Shown here: piece by piece, positions 47,420-54,880 of the stretch
Layout: every line of letters begins with the position of its first letter
How positions within the stretch are numbered: position 1 is the stretch's first letter
NCBI RefSeq assembly: GCF_014696315.1
Contig: NZ_JACJPX010000055.1
Location: 1-54,880 of the forward strand
Source: Calothrix membranacea FACHB-236
Lineage (GTDB): Bacteria; Cyanobacteriota; Cyanobacteriia; Cyanobacteriales; Nostocaceae
DNA length: 54,880 nt
Direction: 5' to 3'
Position numbers and translations under genes: made by a program
The notes under the pieces: model-generated
Seen by the model: the letters and a program-made list of their open reading frames with translations, nothing else
Database searches by the model: none
What the model was told of the DNA's origin: nothing

Positions 47420-49492
47420 CTAAATAATGGTCAAGCCCAGCCTATCCAAAATAAAAGCATACTCAAAAGCCAATTCGCGCAAACTTTCATAACGTCCAGA
47501 TGCGCCGCTATGTCCTGCACCCATATTGGTTTTTAACAGCAGAATATTGTTATCGGTTTTGAGTTCTCTCAATTTGGCTGTCCATTTCGCTGGTTCCCAA
47601 TATTTGACACGAGAATCATTTAAGCCAGCAGTAATCAGCATATCTGGGTAATCTTTCGCTTCAACATTATCGTAGGGCGAATAGGATTTCATGTAGTCGT
47701 AATACACTGGATCGTTAGGATTACCCCATTCTTCCCATTCCATCGCTGACAAGGGTAATGAAGTATCTAATATCGTAGTGACTACGTCTACAAAGGGAAC
47801 ATGGGCGACTACTGCTTTAAATAGTTCTGGAGACAGATTCATGACTGCGCCCATCAATAAACCACCTGCACTACCGCCTGTAATTACTAGGCGATCGCTC
47901 GCTGTCCATTTTTCATCAATTAAATACTCTGCACAGGCGATAAAATCTGTAAAGGTATTCTTTTTCTGTAAAAATTTACCATCTTCATACCATTTTCGCC
48001 CCATTTCTTCCCCACCACGAATATGGGCAATGGCAAACACGATTCCTCTATCTAGTAATGTCAGGCGATTGGAGGAAAATGTGGCGGTGTAAGAAGAACC
48101 GTAAGCACCGTAACCTGTCAGCAATAAAGGATTTTGGCTATCTTTTTTAATTCCCTTTTTGTAAACAATCGAGATGGGAATCTTTGTACCATCTTTGGCG
48201 GTAGCCATTAGCCACTCACTTTGATATTGAGTTCTGTCGTAACCACCAAGTACTTCTGTTTCTTTTTTTAATTCCCGCTGTTGTGTTTCCATGTTGTAAT
48301 CGAAAACAGATTGCGGCGTAATAAACGAAGTGTAATGAAAACGGAGAGTAGTAGTATGAAACTCTGGGTTATTACCTTCATAAAATTCATAGGTAGGTTC
48401 AGGAAAAGTAATATTACTTTCCTCACCGGTAGTTAGGTTTTGTACTCTCGCAGTTTCTAACCCACCTTTACGTTCATAAATGACTAAATGATTCGCAAAA
48501 AGACTAATTCCTGTTAACAAAACATCTGCTTGATGGGAAATTACAGTTTGCCAATTTTCTTTACTGGGCGAAGCTACTAAAGTTTTGACTAATTTAAAGT
48601 TAGTAGCCTCATCATTAGTAACAATGTAAAAGTAATCGCTATGATGCTCAACATCGTATTCCATCCCCGTAGTCCGGGGGTGAATTAATTGCCAATCCCC
48701 CTGAGGATGATTTGCATCTAAATAGTGAAATTCTGTGGTGATGCTGCTTCTTAAGCTCATCAAAATATATGCTTGGCTACGGGTTTTATCCACATATAAA
48801 TGATAAAGTTCATCTGCTTCCTCATAAAGGAGAACATCTGCATCAGGAGAAGTTCCTAAAGTATGGCGAAATAGTTGATAGGGACGATTGGCATCATCAA
48901 TTTTGGTATAAAATACTGTTTGATTGTCGTTTGCCCAAGCAAAAGAAAAATAGGTATCAGGAATAGTTTCTGATAATAATTCATTGGTGGTTAAATCGAG
49001 GAAAAATAAAGTATATTGCTCAGAACCACTAGTATCAACAGAATAAGCCAATATTTGATGATTGGGACTAATATCAAATACCCCTAAACTAAAAAATTCG
49101 TGTTCTTTAGCTAATGCGTTTTCATCTAAAAGTATTTCTTCTGGGGCTGATAAATTATCTTTTTTACGGCAATAAATTGGATAATCTTTGCCTTCTTCAG
49201 TCCTTAAATAATAGTAGTAATTATCTTTACGATAGGGCACAGATAAGTCAGTTTCTTTAATCCGTGCCAACATTTCATTGTAGAGCTTGGTTTGCAGCGC
49301 TTCTGTGTGTTGCATCATCGCTGCTGTATAACTATTTTCTGCTTCTAAATAAGCTATAACTTGAGGGTTATCAACATCACGTAACCAAAAGTATTTGTCG
49401 ATGCGGCGATCGCCGTGTAACTCTAAAACTTCTGGGTGTTTGTCAGCAACTGGTGGTTTAGTAAGATTTTGTAAAAAATTATTCTGAGACAT
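47420..49492 (-). CDS. ptrB: Oligopeptidase B (S9A prolyl oligopeptidase family)
   Basis: This 690-residue serine peptidase has an N-terminal seven-bladed propeller (about 70-410) and a C-terminal alpha/beta-hydrolase domain. The catalytic triad is Ser541 in TGGSAGGLLMG, Asp626 in AGLNDSRV and His661 in GAGHSGASG. The GYGAYG segment before the hydrolase domain and EWEEWGNP, with the acidic residues for P1 Arg/Lys, fit oligopeptidase B, which cuts short peptides after basic residues. No signal peptide; cytoplasmic. The ATG at MSQNN is preferred, since the codon before is TTG. Confidence 0.92.
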   Translation of the reverse strand: MSQNNFLQNLTKPPVADKHPEVLELHGDRRIDKYFWLRDVDNPQVIAYLEAENSYTAAMMQHTEALQTKLYNEMLARIKETDLSVPYRKDNYYYYLRTEEGKDYPIYCRKKDNLSAPEEILLDENALAKEHEFFSLGVFDISPNHQILAYSVDTSGSEQYTLFFLDLTTNELLSETIPDTYFSFAWANDNQTVFYTKIDDANRPYQLFRHTLGTSPDADVLLYEEADELYHLYVDKTRSQAYILMSLRSSITTEFHYLDANHPQGDWQLIHPRTTGMEYDVEHHSDYFYIVTNDEATNFKLVKTLVASPSKENWQTVISHQADVLLTGISLFANHLVIYERKGGLETARVQNLTTGEESNITFPEPTYEFYEGNNPEFHTTTLRFHYTSFITPQSVFDYNMETQQRELKKETEVLGGYDRTQYQSEWLMATAKDGTKIPISIVYKKGIKKDSQNPLLLTGYGAYGSSYTATFSSNRLTLLDRGIVFAIAHIRGGEEMGRKWYEDGKFLQKKNTFTDFIACAEYLIDEKWTASDRLVITGGSAGGLLMGAVMNLSPELFKAVVAHVPFVDVVTTILDTSLPLSAMEWEEWGNPNDPVYYDYMKSYSPYDNVEAKDYPDMLITAGLNDSRVKYWEPAKWTAKLRELKTDNNILLLKTNMGAGHSGASGRYESLRELAFEYAFILDRLGLTII

Positions 49493-49544
49493 CAAAATTA
49501 TGCTTATAAATCAGAAATAAGCAGCTAAATGCTGCCTAATAACC

Positions 49545-50300
49545 TTAGGATGAACTAGGAATAACATTCTTTTGGTTTTGTTTTCTTTTTAAAGTACACA
49601 AGCCAATTGCGGGAATAAAGCCCAGAATGAATGCTGTAAATCCTTGCCCATTCCAATACAATATCGAAGTCCGGTAGGCTTCGGGAATAAAATTTTGCAA
49701 TAGAGAAAGCAACCAAATTAAAGTACTGATGAAGAAGAAAGCGATCGCTGGGAGAAAATTCCACCACCAAGCGTTGATTGTGTAGCGTCTTAACACCAGC
49801 CATTGGCAAAGCCCTAGCCAAATACCCGAAATAATATAGGAAATGGTGGATAAAAATCCCAAAATTACCACTGCCTCAGGAGGTAAAGTTTCGTTAAAAG
49901 ATGCAGCAATCGATGATATATGGTTAATCCAAGCTGTAGAAACGCTACTGGATAGCAGCCAACCCAAGCTGGTAGCCAGCATCCACCACCAACCAGATAC
50001 ATATTGCCGCATTACCAAGGCTTGATCAGCAGCGAAAATCAAGGCAAAGACAACGCTGCTGAGATAGTTAGCGAAGTTCATCCACATTTGGGAATCTGAA
50101 AAAAAAGCGGGAGAAACGCTATCTAGCAGCTTTTCTAAAGCTATACTGGCAAGGCCACCTACAACCCATCCCACACAGGTCATGAAGGTAAATTTGATCA
50201 AGAAACTTCGAGTTTGAGAACGCGGGATCAAAAACTTTCTAGATTTGGGAGCGTTCTGAGTTGATGTCACAGGAGAAGAAGTGTTGGAATTAGCTTGCAT
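49545..50300 (-). CDS. Polytopic membrane protein, unknown
   Basis: The 251-residue protein starts with a Ser/Thr/Asn-rich cytoplasmic stretch and a basic segment (APKSRKFLIPRSQTRSF), then about six hydrophobic segments. WWMLATSLGWLLSSSV and WWNFLPAIAFFFISTLIW show the paired-Trp pattern seen in many cyanobacterial membrane proteins of unknown function. It ends KRKQNQKNVIPSSS. The gene ends 53 bp before oligopeptidase B on the same strand. Divergent from hemE. I recognise no transport or enzyme motif. Confidence 0.8.
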   Translation of the reverse strand: MQANSNTSSPVTSTQNAPKSRKFLIPRSQTRSFLIKFTFMTCVGWVVGGLASIALEKLLDSVSPAFFSDSQMWMNFANYLSSVVFALIFAADQALVMRQYVSGWWWMLATSLGWLLSSSVSTAWINHISSIAASFNETLPPEAVVILGFLSTISYIISGIWLGLCQWLVLRRYTINAWWWNFLPAIAFFFISTLIWLLSLLQNFIPEAYRTSILYWNGQGFTAFILGFIPAIGLCTLKRKQNQKNVIPSSS

Positions 50301-50412
50301 ATGAAGTTAAGTTAAGCAGAAACGAGAGTGAGACCAGCCTCCTGAAAAAGCGTGATCTCAGAATGATAAGCTAAACAGTGGCATAAAAAAGTGACTTAGG
50401 ATGAAGTGTTAA

Positions 50413-51465
50413 ATGGGTGTTTCCTCAACAGCTCCTAGACTCCTCATGGCAGCTCGTGGTGAAGTAGTAGACCGTCCTCCTGTATGGATGATGCGACAAG
50501 CGGGAAGGTACATGAAAGCTTATCGAGATTTAAGGGAGAAGTATCCTTCTTTTCGCGATCGCTCAGAAATTCCCGAAGTAGCGATTGAGGTTTCCCTACA
50601 GCCTTGGAGAGCCTTTCAACCAGACGGGGTGATTTTATTCTCCGACATTGTAACGCCATTGCCTGGTTTAGGCATTGACATGGACATTGCGGAAGGTAAA
50701 GGGCCAATTATTCACTCGCCCATTCGCACTCAAGAACAAGTAGATAACCTGCATCCCTTTGAACCTGAAGCATCCCTGCCGTTTATAAAAACCATATTGC
50801 AGGCGTTGCGTCAAGAGGTAGGGAATCAATCAACGGTATTAGGCTTTGTTGGTGCGCCGTGGACATTAGCTGCTTATGCAGTAGAAGGAAAAGGTTCTAA
50901 AACCTATTCCATCATCAAGAATATGGCGTTTTCTGACCCGACAATTCTGCATCAATTTTTAGCGAAATTAGCAGATGCGATCGCAGTTTACGCACGCTAC
51001 CAAATTGACTGTGGCGCTCAAGTTGTCCAAATGTTCGACTCCTGGGCAGGTCAATTGAGTCCTCAAGATTATGACACCTTTGCTTTGCCATATCAGCGAC
51101 GGGTTTTTGAACAAGTCAAGCAAACCCACCCCGACACACCCTTAATTTTGTTAGTTAGCGGTAGTGCAGGCGTGCTGGAAAGAATGGCACAATCTGGTGC
51201 GGATGTTGTGACTGTAGACTGGGCAGTAGACATGGCAGATGCAAGGGCCAGATTAGGCAAGCACGTGAAAGTTCAGGGAAATCTCGACCCTGGTGTATTA
51301 TTTGGTTCCAAACAGTTTATTCGCGATCGCATCCTCGATACTGTTCGCAAAGCTGGCAATTGGGGTCATATTCTCAACCTCGGTCATGGCGTACTACCAG
51401 AAACTCCAGAAGAAAACGTTGCTTTCTTCTTTGAAACAGCAAAGCAACTTAATGCACTAGTTTAG
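50413..51465 (+). CDS. hemE: Uroporphyrinogen decarboxylase
   Basis: The 350-residue enzyme converts uroporphyrinogen III to coproporphyrinogen III by removing four carboxyls, feeding heme, bilins and chlorophyll. Signature 1, [13 protein letters not shown], holds the substrate-binding arginine; the catalytic Asp is in LFSDIVTPL (about residues 75-83). [12 protein letters not shown] and [13 protein letters not shown] are conserved. Normal length, no cofactor. A monocistronic gene followed by a large hairpin at 51494-51563. Confidence 0.97.
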   Translation: MGVSSTAPRLLMAARGEVVDRPPVWMMRQAGRYMKAYRDLREKYPSFRDRSEIPEVAIEVSLQPWRAFQPDGVILFSDIVTPLPGLGIDMDIAEGKGPIIHSPIRTQEQVDNLHPFEPEASLPFIKTILQALRQEVGNQSTVLGFVGAPWTLAAYAVEGKGSKTYSIIKNMAFSDPTILHQFLAKLADAIAVYARYQIDCGAQVVQMFDSWAGQLSPQDYDTFALPYQRRVFEQVKQTHPDTPLILLVSGSAGVLERMAQSGADVVTVDWAVDMADARARLGKHVKVQGNLDPGVLFGSKQFIRDRILDTVRKAGNWGHILNLGHGVLPETPEENVAFFFETAKQLNALV

Positions 51466-51493
51466 GCAATTGTCAATCTGTTGTACATTTTTC

Positions 51494-51563
51494 TTCTTCG
51501 TGTTTTAGTGTCTTGGTGGTGAAAAAATCATTTTTAAACACCAAGAGACCAAGACACGAAGAA
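51494..51563. repeat. 26-bp inverted repeat after hemE
   Basis: TTCTTCGTGTTTTAGTGTCT... (51494-51519) pairs with the reverse complement of 51538-51563 in 22 of 26 positions. It may act as a terminator for hemE, and the sequence resembles a dispersed cyanobacterial repeat (cttggtgtctt type). Confidence 0.7.
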
Positions 51564-51649
51564 AATTTATGTTCTGATGTTGAGGCTACATTGGGAACTA
51601 AAAATTCATTCCACACAACTAAATAAATAAATAAAACTTAAAACTCTCT

Positions 51650-52624
51650 ATGAGTCAGAAACGGATTTTAGTGACTGGTGCAAGTGGCTGTATAGGTCAC
51701 TACATCAGTGAAGCCTTAATTAACGAAACAGATTACGAACTGTATCTCCTAGTTAGAAACCCCAATAAACTCCAAATTAACACTCAGGCGCGTCCAGGTA
51801 TCACCGTATTGCAAGGTGATATGCAAGAAATTGGAAAGTTCACTGAATTGCTATCAACAATTGATGTTGCGGTGCTAACAGCAACAGCGTGGGGTGGAGA
51901 GCAAACATTTAATATTAATGTTAATAAAACTCTAGAATTGCTGAAGCTGCTAGACCCAGAAAAATGCGAACAAGTAATTTATTTTTCTACCGCTAGCGTT
52001 CTCAATCGTCACAATCAACCACTGAAAGAAGCCGGGGAAATAGGTACAGATTACGTCAGTTCTAAGTATCACTGCCTACAGGAACTACAGAAATTAGCGA
52101 TCGCACCGAAAATCACTACAGTTTTTCCGACTTTAGTTTTAGGCGGCGATACTCATAAGCCCTATTCTCATTTAACAACTGGTATCCCCGAAGTCACAAA
52201 ATATGCAAATTTAATTAGGTTTCTGCAAGCTGATGGTAGTTTCCACTTTATCCACGGAAAAGACATAGCAACCACAGTCAAATATTTAATAGAAAATCCC
52301 TCCAATGGTCAGGAACCCCGCAGGTTTGTTTTAGGTCAAGAGAAATTAACTGTTAACCAGGCTGTTGAACAACTCTGCGCCTATCTAGGTAAAAAGATTT
52401 ACTTCCGCATTACCCTATCGTTATCATTGGCAAATTTGATTATTGCAGTCTTTAAAATTCAGATGGCTGCTTGGGATAGATTCTGCATGAATTATCGACA
52501 TTTTACCTACGAAAAAGCCATCAATCCTGCCACTTTTGGGTTACCAAATTACTGTGCAACTATGAGCGATGTATTGAAAATTAGCGGTGTGAAAAGAGGC
52601 ATTGTCAACAAACATCAAAGATAG
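51650..52624 (+). CDS. NAD-dependent epimerase/dehydratase family protein
   Basis: The 324-residue extended-SDR protein has the cofactor loop ILVTGASGCIGHYISEAL. The catalytic region has YFSTASVLNRH, and YVSSKYHCLQEL supplies the Tyr/Lys pair (YxxxK variant YVSSK). Relatives act on sugar nucleotides or flavonoid-like substrates, but I see no feature that fixes it. A hydrophobic segment near residues 255-275 (ITLSLSLANLIIAVF) suggests membrane contact. Own promoter region, on the same strand as hemE. Confidence 0.85.
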   Translation: MSQKRILVTGASGCIGHYISEALINETDYELYLLVRNPNKLQINTQARPGITVLQGDMQEIGKFTELLSTIDVAVLTATAWGGEQTFNINVNKTLELLKLLDPEKCEQVIYFSTASVLNRHNQPLKEAGEIGTDYVSSKYHCLQELQKLAIAPKITTVFPTLVLGGDTHKPYSHLTTGIPEVTKYANLIRFLQADGSFHFIHGKDIATTVKYLIENPSNGQEPRRFVLGQEKLTVNQAVEQLCAYLGKKIYFRITLSLSLANLIIAVFKIQMAAWDRFCMNYRHFTYEKAINPATFGLPNYCATMSDVLKISGVKRGIVNKHQR

Positions 52625-52892
52625 AGGATTGGGCAATATTGTAAAGGTTGGTTATTAATTGTTGTCTAATGTTAGGGAATTTCAACGAGTACCCAGCTTG
52701 CAAATCGAAAATTGGCGTTCTTGGCTATAAATATTACTTTCTATAGTATTAGCATTGCCTACCCCAGGCATTGCTTTCATTTGGAATCAGAAAAAAGATT
52801 AGTCAACCGATGAACCTGCTGATATAAAAAGTCAAAGACTCTTAATTTTCGTTAAAGTGAGATAACAATCAAAGTGTGAGGATTGATACTGT

Positions 52893-54482
52893 ATGCGAGT
52901 CCTGCTGGTATATCCAATATTTCCAAAAACCTTTTGGTCATACGAAAAAATTTTGGATTTAGTCGATCGCAAGGTTTTGTTACCACCTTTAGGTTTAGTG
53001 ACAGTGGCGGCAATTCTTCCTCAAGAATGGGAATATAAGCTGGTAGATCGCAACATCCGCCCAGTTACCGAAGCAGAATGGGCTTGGGCTGATGTAGTCA
53101 TTTTCTCCGCCATGATTGTCCAGAAACAGGACTTGCTAGACCAAATCCAAGAAGCAAAGCGGCGAGGTAAGTTAGTCGCTGTGGGCGGCCCCTACCCCAC
53201 CTCAACACCCCATGAAGTGCAAAACGTGGGCACAGATTTTCTGATCCTTGATGAAGGGGAAATCACCTTACCCATGTTCGTGGAGGCGATTCAACGGGGC
53301 GAAACCTCTGGGACTTTCCGCACTGCGGAAAAACCGGATGTGACAAGCACACCAGTACCCCGCTTTGATTTATTAGAATTGGATGCTTACGACATGATGT
53401 CCGTACAGTTTTCGCGGGGCTGTCCTTTCCAATGTGAATTCTGTGACATTATTGTTCTCTATGGTCGTAAACCACGTACTAAAACCCCAGCCCAATTGTT
53501 AGCAGAGTTAGATTGTCTCTATGAGTTGGGTTGGCGGCGGGGTGTGTTCATGGTCGATGACAACTTTATTGGCAACAAACGCAATGTGAAATTGTTGCTG
53601 AAAGAGTTAAAAGTTTGGATGCAAGAACATCAATATCCCTTCCGCTTTGATACCGAAGCTTCTATTGATTTAGCACAAGATCCAGAATTGATGGAATTGA
53701 TGGTGGAATCTGGTTTTGCAGCGGTATTTTTGGGGATTGAAACACCAGATGAAGATAGCTTGCAACTGACGAAGAAGTTTCAAAATACTCGCAGTTCCCT
53801 TACTGAAGCAGTACAAAGTATCATCAAAGCCGGATTGCGCCCAATGGCTGGGTTTATTATCGGGTTTGATGGAGAAAAAGCAGGTGCAGGCGATCGCATT
53901 GTCCGTTTTGCAGAACAAGCTGCCATTCCTTCTACAACTTTCGCTATGTTACAAGCGCTACCCAACACAGCCTTGTGGCATCGCCTGAAAAAAGAAGGTA
54001 GATTACGGGAAAACAAAGACGGCAACATCAATCAGACTACTTTGATGAACTTTGTTGCTACTCGTCCTCTGGAAGATATTGCTAGAGAATACATAGAAGC
54101 ATTTTGTGCTTTATACGATCCCGTGAAGTATTTGGATCGTACCTACCGCTGCTTTTTAATGATGGGTGCGCCAACTTGGAAAGCACCATTTAAATGGCCA
54201 GAGTTGGTAGTAATTAAAGCGCTGTTAATTGTCATTTGGCGACAAGGTATTAAACGCGAAACCCGCTGGCAATTCTGGCATCACTTATTTAGTATTATCA
54301 AGCGTAACCCTGGTGTTGCCGAGCATTATCTTTCAGCTTGTGCCCACAACGAGCATTTTCTAGAGTATCGCCAAATTGTGCGCGATCAAATCGAAAGCCA
54401 GCTAGCAGAATATCTCGCCCAAGGTGCAGAGAAACCCTATGTACCACCCGTGAAGGAAAAGGCAGAAGCCGGAGTTAGCTAA
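52893..54482 (+). CDS. B12-binding radical SAM protein
   Basis: The 529-residue protein has an N-terminal cobalamin-binding-type Rossmann domain (about 1-140, VLLVYPIFPKTFWSYEK). The radical SAM cluster is CPFQCEFC (Cys177, Cys181, Cys184). A C-terminal extension like DUF4070 holds LKWPELVVIK-type helices (actual FKWPELVVIKALL). Such proteins methylate unactivated carbons or catalyse other radical steps. It is not an obvious HpnP hopanoid methylase, because its N-terminus differs. Target unknown. Confidence 0.88.
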   Translation: MRVLLVYPIFPKTFWSYEKILDLVDRKVLLPPLGLVTVAAILPQEWEYKLVDRNIRPVTEAEWAWADVVIFSAMIVQKQDLLDQIQEAKRRGKLVAVGGPYPTSTPHEVQNVGTDFLILDEGEITLPMFVEAIQRGETSGTFRTAEKPDVTSTPVPRFDLLELDAYDMMSVQFSRGCPFQCEFCDIIVLYGRKPRTKTPAQLLAELDCLYELGWRRGVFMVDDNFIGNKRNVKLLLKELKVWMQEHQYPFRFDTEASIDLAQDPELMELMVESGFAAVFLGIETPDEDSLQLTKKFQNTRSSLTEAVQSIIKAGLRPMAGFIIGFDGEKAGAGDRIVRFAEQAAIPSTTFAMLQALPNTALWHRLKKEGRLRENKDGNINQTTLMNFVATRPLEDIAREYIEAFCALYDPVKYLDRTYRCFLMMGAPTWKAPFKWPELVVIKALLIVIWRQGIKRETRWQFWHHLFSIIKRNPGVAEHYLSACAHNEHFLEYRQIVRDQIESQLAEYLAQGAEKPYVPPVKEKAEAGVS

Positions 54483-54564
54483 GGAAATAACAAAAAATGA
54501 ATTTCTAGATGCAATTTAGACGCGCATTAGCTTAACACAAATCGATTGACGTTTACATCTTGTA

Positions 54565-54584
54565 GAGACGCGATTTATCGCGTC
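54565..54584 (+). terminator. Candidate terminator after the radical SAM gene
   Basis: AGACGCGAT and ATCGCGTCT pair around a 2-nt centre (agacgcgatttatcgcgtct), followed by TT, about 80 bp after the stop. The tgtagagacg start is shared with the repeat at 16377-16410. Confidence 0.55.
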
Positions 54585-54635
54585 TTTCCAACCCCAAAAT
54601 CATAACGAAAAATTCTGAATCGAATCGTATTCGCG

Positions 54636-54662
54636 AAAGGGCACAGCATTGCTGTGCCCTTT
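54636..54662. repeat. Palindrome aaagggcacagcattgctgtgcccttt
   Basis: A near-perfect palindrome extending the family seen at 24932-24952. With AAA/TTT ends it may also work as a bidirectional terminator. Confidence 0.75.
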
Positions 54663-54707
54663 CAGTATGTATACAGTTGAATACCCTGTTTCAAACCATA
54701 AAACTTA

Positions 54708-54766
54708 TACCAAATCAAATAATGTTTGCGACACATCAATAATATTCTAGAGGTCAAGGCAGTGCC
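54708..54766. mobile_element. Interrupted copy of the 96-bp element
   Basis: taccaaatcaaataatgttt... through aggcagtgcc aligns with the reverse complement of the element at 35018-35113, with few differences, then the match stops abruptly in the central stem. The DNA from 54767 on is unrelated, suggesting a later insertion into this copy. Confidence 0.75.
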
Positions 54767-54880
54767 CATTGGTGTCAACTTAAGCTAAAAGGAAGCATAA
54801 GATGTAATCTTAGAATATCAATTCTGATGTTCTAAGTGATACATCATGAGTAGAAAAGCAAGAGCGCGAACAGGAAACCC
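54767..54880 (+). mobile_element. Putative left end of an insertion sequence
   Basis: Begins cattggtgtcaacttaag right where the 96-bp element is broken, and carries a possible ORF start at 54846 (see next entry). The 79-bp leader is a normal distance for an IS. The other end and the transposase are beyond the window, so the family is not known. Confidence 0.4.
54846..54880 (+). CDS. Possible start of a truncated ORF (maybe transposase)
   Basis: ATG followed by SRKARARTGN runs open to the window edge. The basic start fits a DNA-binding protein such as a transposase, but 11 codons are far too few to call. It is incomplete because the window ends here. Confidence 0.25.
   Translation, partial: MSRKARARTGN

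Noticed and set aside
52893-54482. hpnP (hopanoid C-2 methylase) for the radical SAM protein
   Set aside because: Same superfamily, but the N-terminal sequence differs from HpnP as I recall it and there are no hopanoid genes nearby, so I gave no symbol.

Overview
The window is chromosomal DNA of a filamentous, probably heterocyst-forming cyanobacterium (Nostoc/Anabaena/Calothrix relatives). It carries an apcEABC allophycocyanin core operon whose ApcE has four linker repeats, a cyanobacterial atpI-B-E-G-F-H-A-C operon with duplicated b/b' subunits, and the N-terminal half of a naturally split DnaE intein. It also has a RexT/TrxA2 redox pair like that of Anabaena PCC 7120, dense HIP1 octamers (GCGATCGC), and the heptamer/nonamer tandem repeats (STRR type) common in Nostocales intergenic DNA. 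From memory, apc next to atp recalls the Anabaena PCC 7120 chromosome; this was not checked.

Layout. 1-6.1 kb: a MurG-like glycosyltransferase, a tight three-gene minus-strand operon (two-helix membrane protein, lipoprotein, FHA protein), and two convergent GT4 glycosyltransferases that overlap by 40 bp. 6.2-11.6 kb: a 126-bp MITE, then apcC, apcB, apcA and apcE on the minus strand, with large hairpins between genes. 12.1-14.1 kb: a methyltransferase and a PEP-CTERM protein. 14.7-20.9 kb: the ATP synthase operon. 21-25 kb: a lipoprotein and three poorly characterised proteins. 25-28 kb: a GST / SDR / MFS group. 28.2-28.9 kb: divergent trxA2/rexT around a perfect palindrome. 29-35 kb: creatininase-like, polyphosphate-glucokinase-like, SDR, ankyrin and PLP-decarboxylase genes. 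35.1-37.7 kb: dnaE-n. 37.9-43.3 kb: a DAACS symporter, a small unannotated ORF, a second copy of the MITE, a caspase-like protease, and clpS with a DUF2103-like gene. 43.4-54.5 kb: a glycosyltransferase, an orphan ABC sugar-binding lipoprotein, FkbM methyltransferase, oligopeptidase B, hemE, an epimerase and a B12-binding radical SAM protein. The last ~110 bp look like the left edge of an insertion sequence that broke a MITE.

How the genes work together. Light harvesting (apc) and ATP production (atp) sit side by side; hemE supplies tetrapyrrole precursors for bilins and chlorophyll; TrxA2/RexT form a peroxide-responsive thiol circuit; ClpS feeds the Clp protease. The rest is mostly single-gene metabolism and envelope or sugar-transfer functions. 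I found no tRNA, rRNA, CRISPR array or complete transposase. The best new leads are the two-copy 126-bp MITE with perfect 10-bp direct repeats, the 96-bp element that fills the gap at the dnaE-n stop codon and its interrupted second copy, the large hairpins in the apc operon, the FHA/lipoprotein/membrane-protein operon, and a small conserved-looking ORF at 39.3-39.5 kb.
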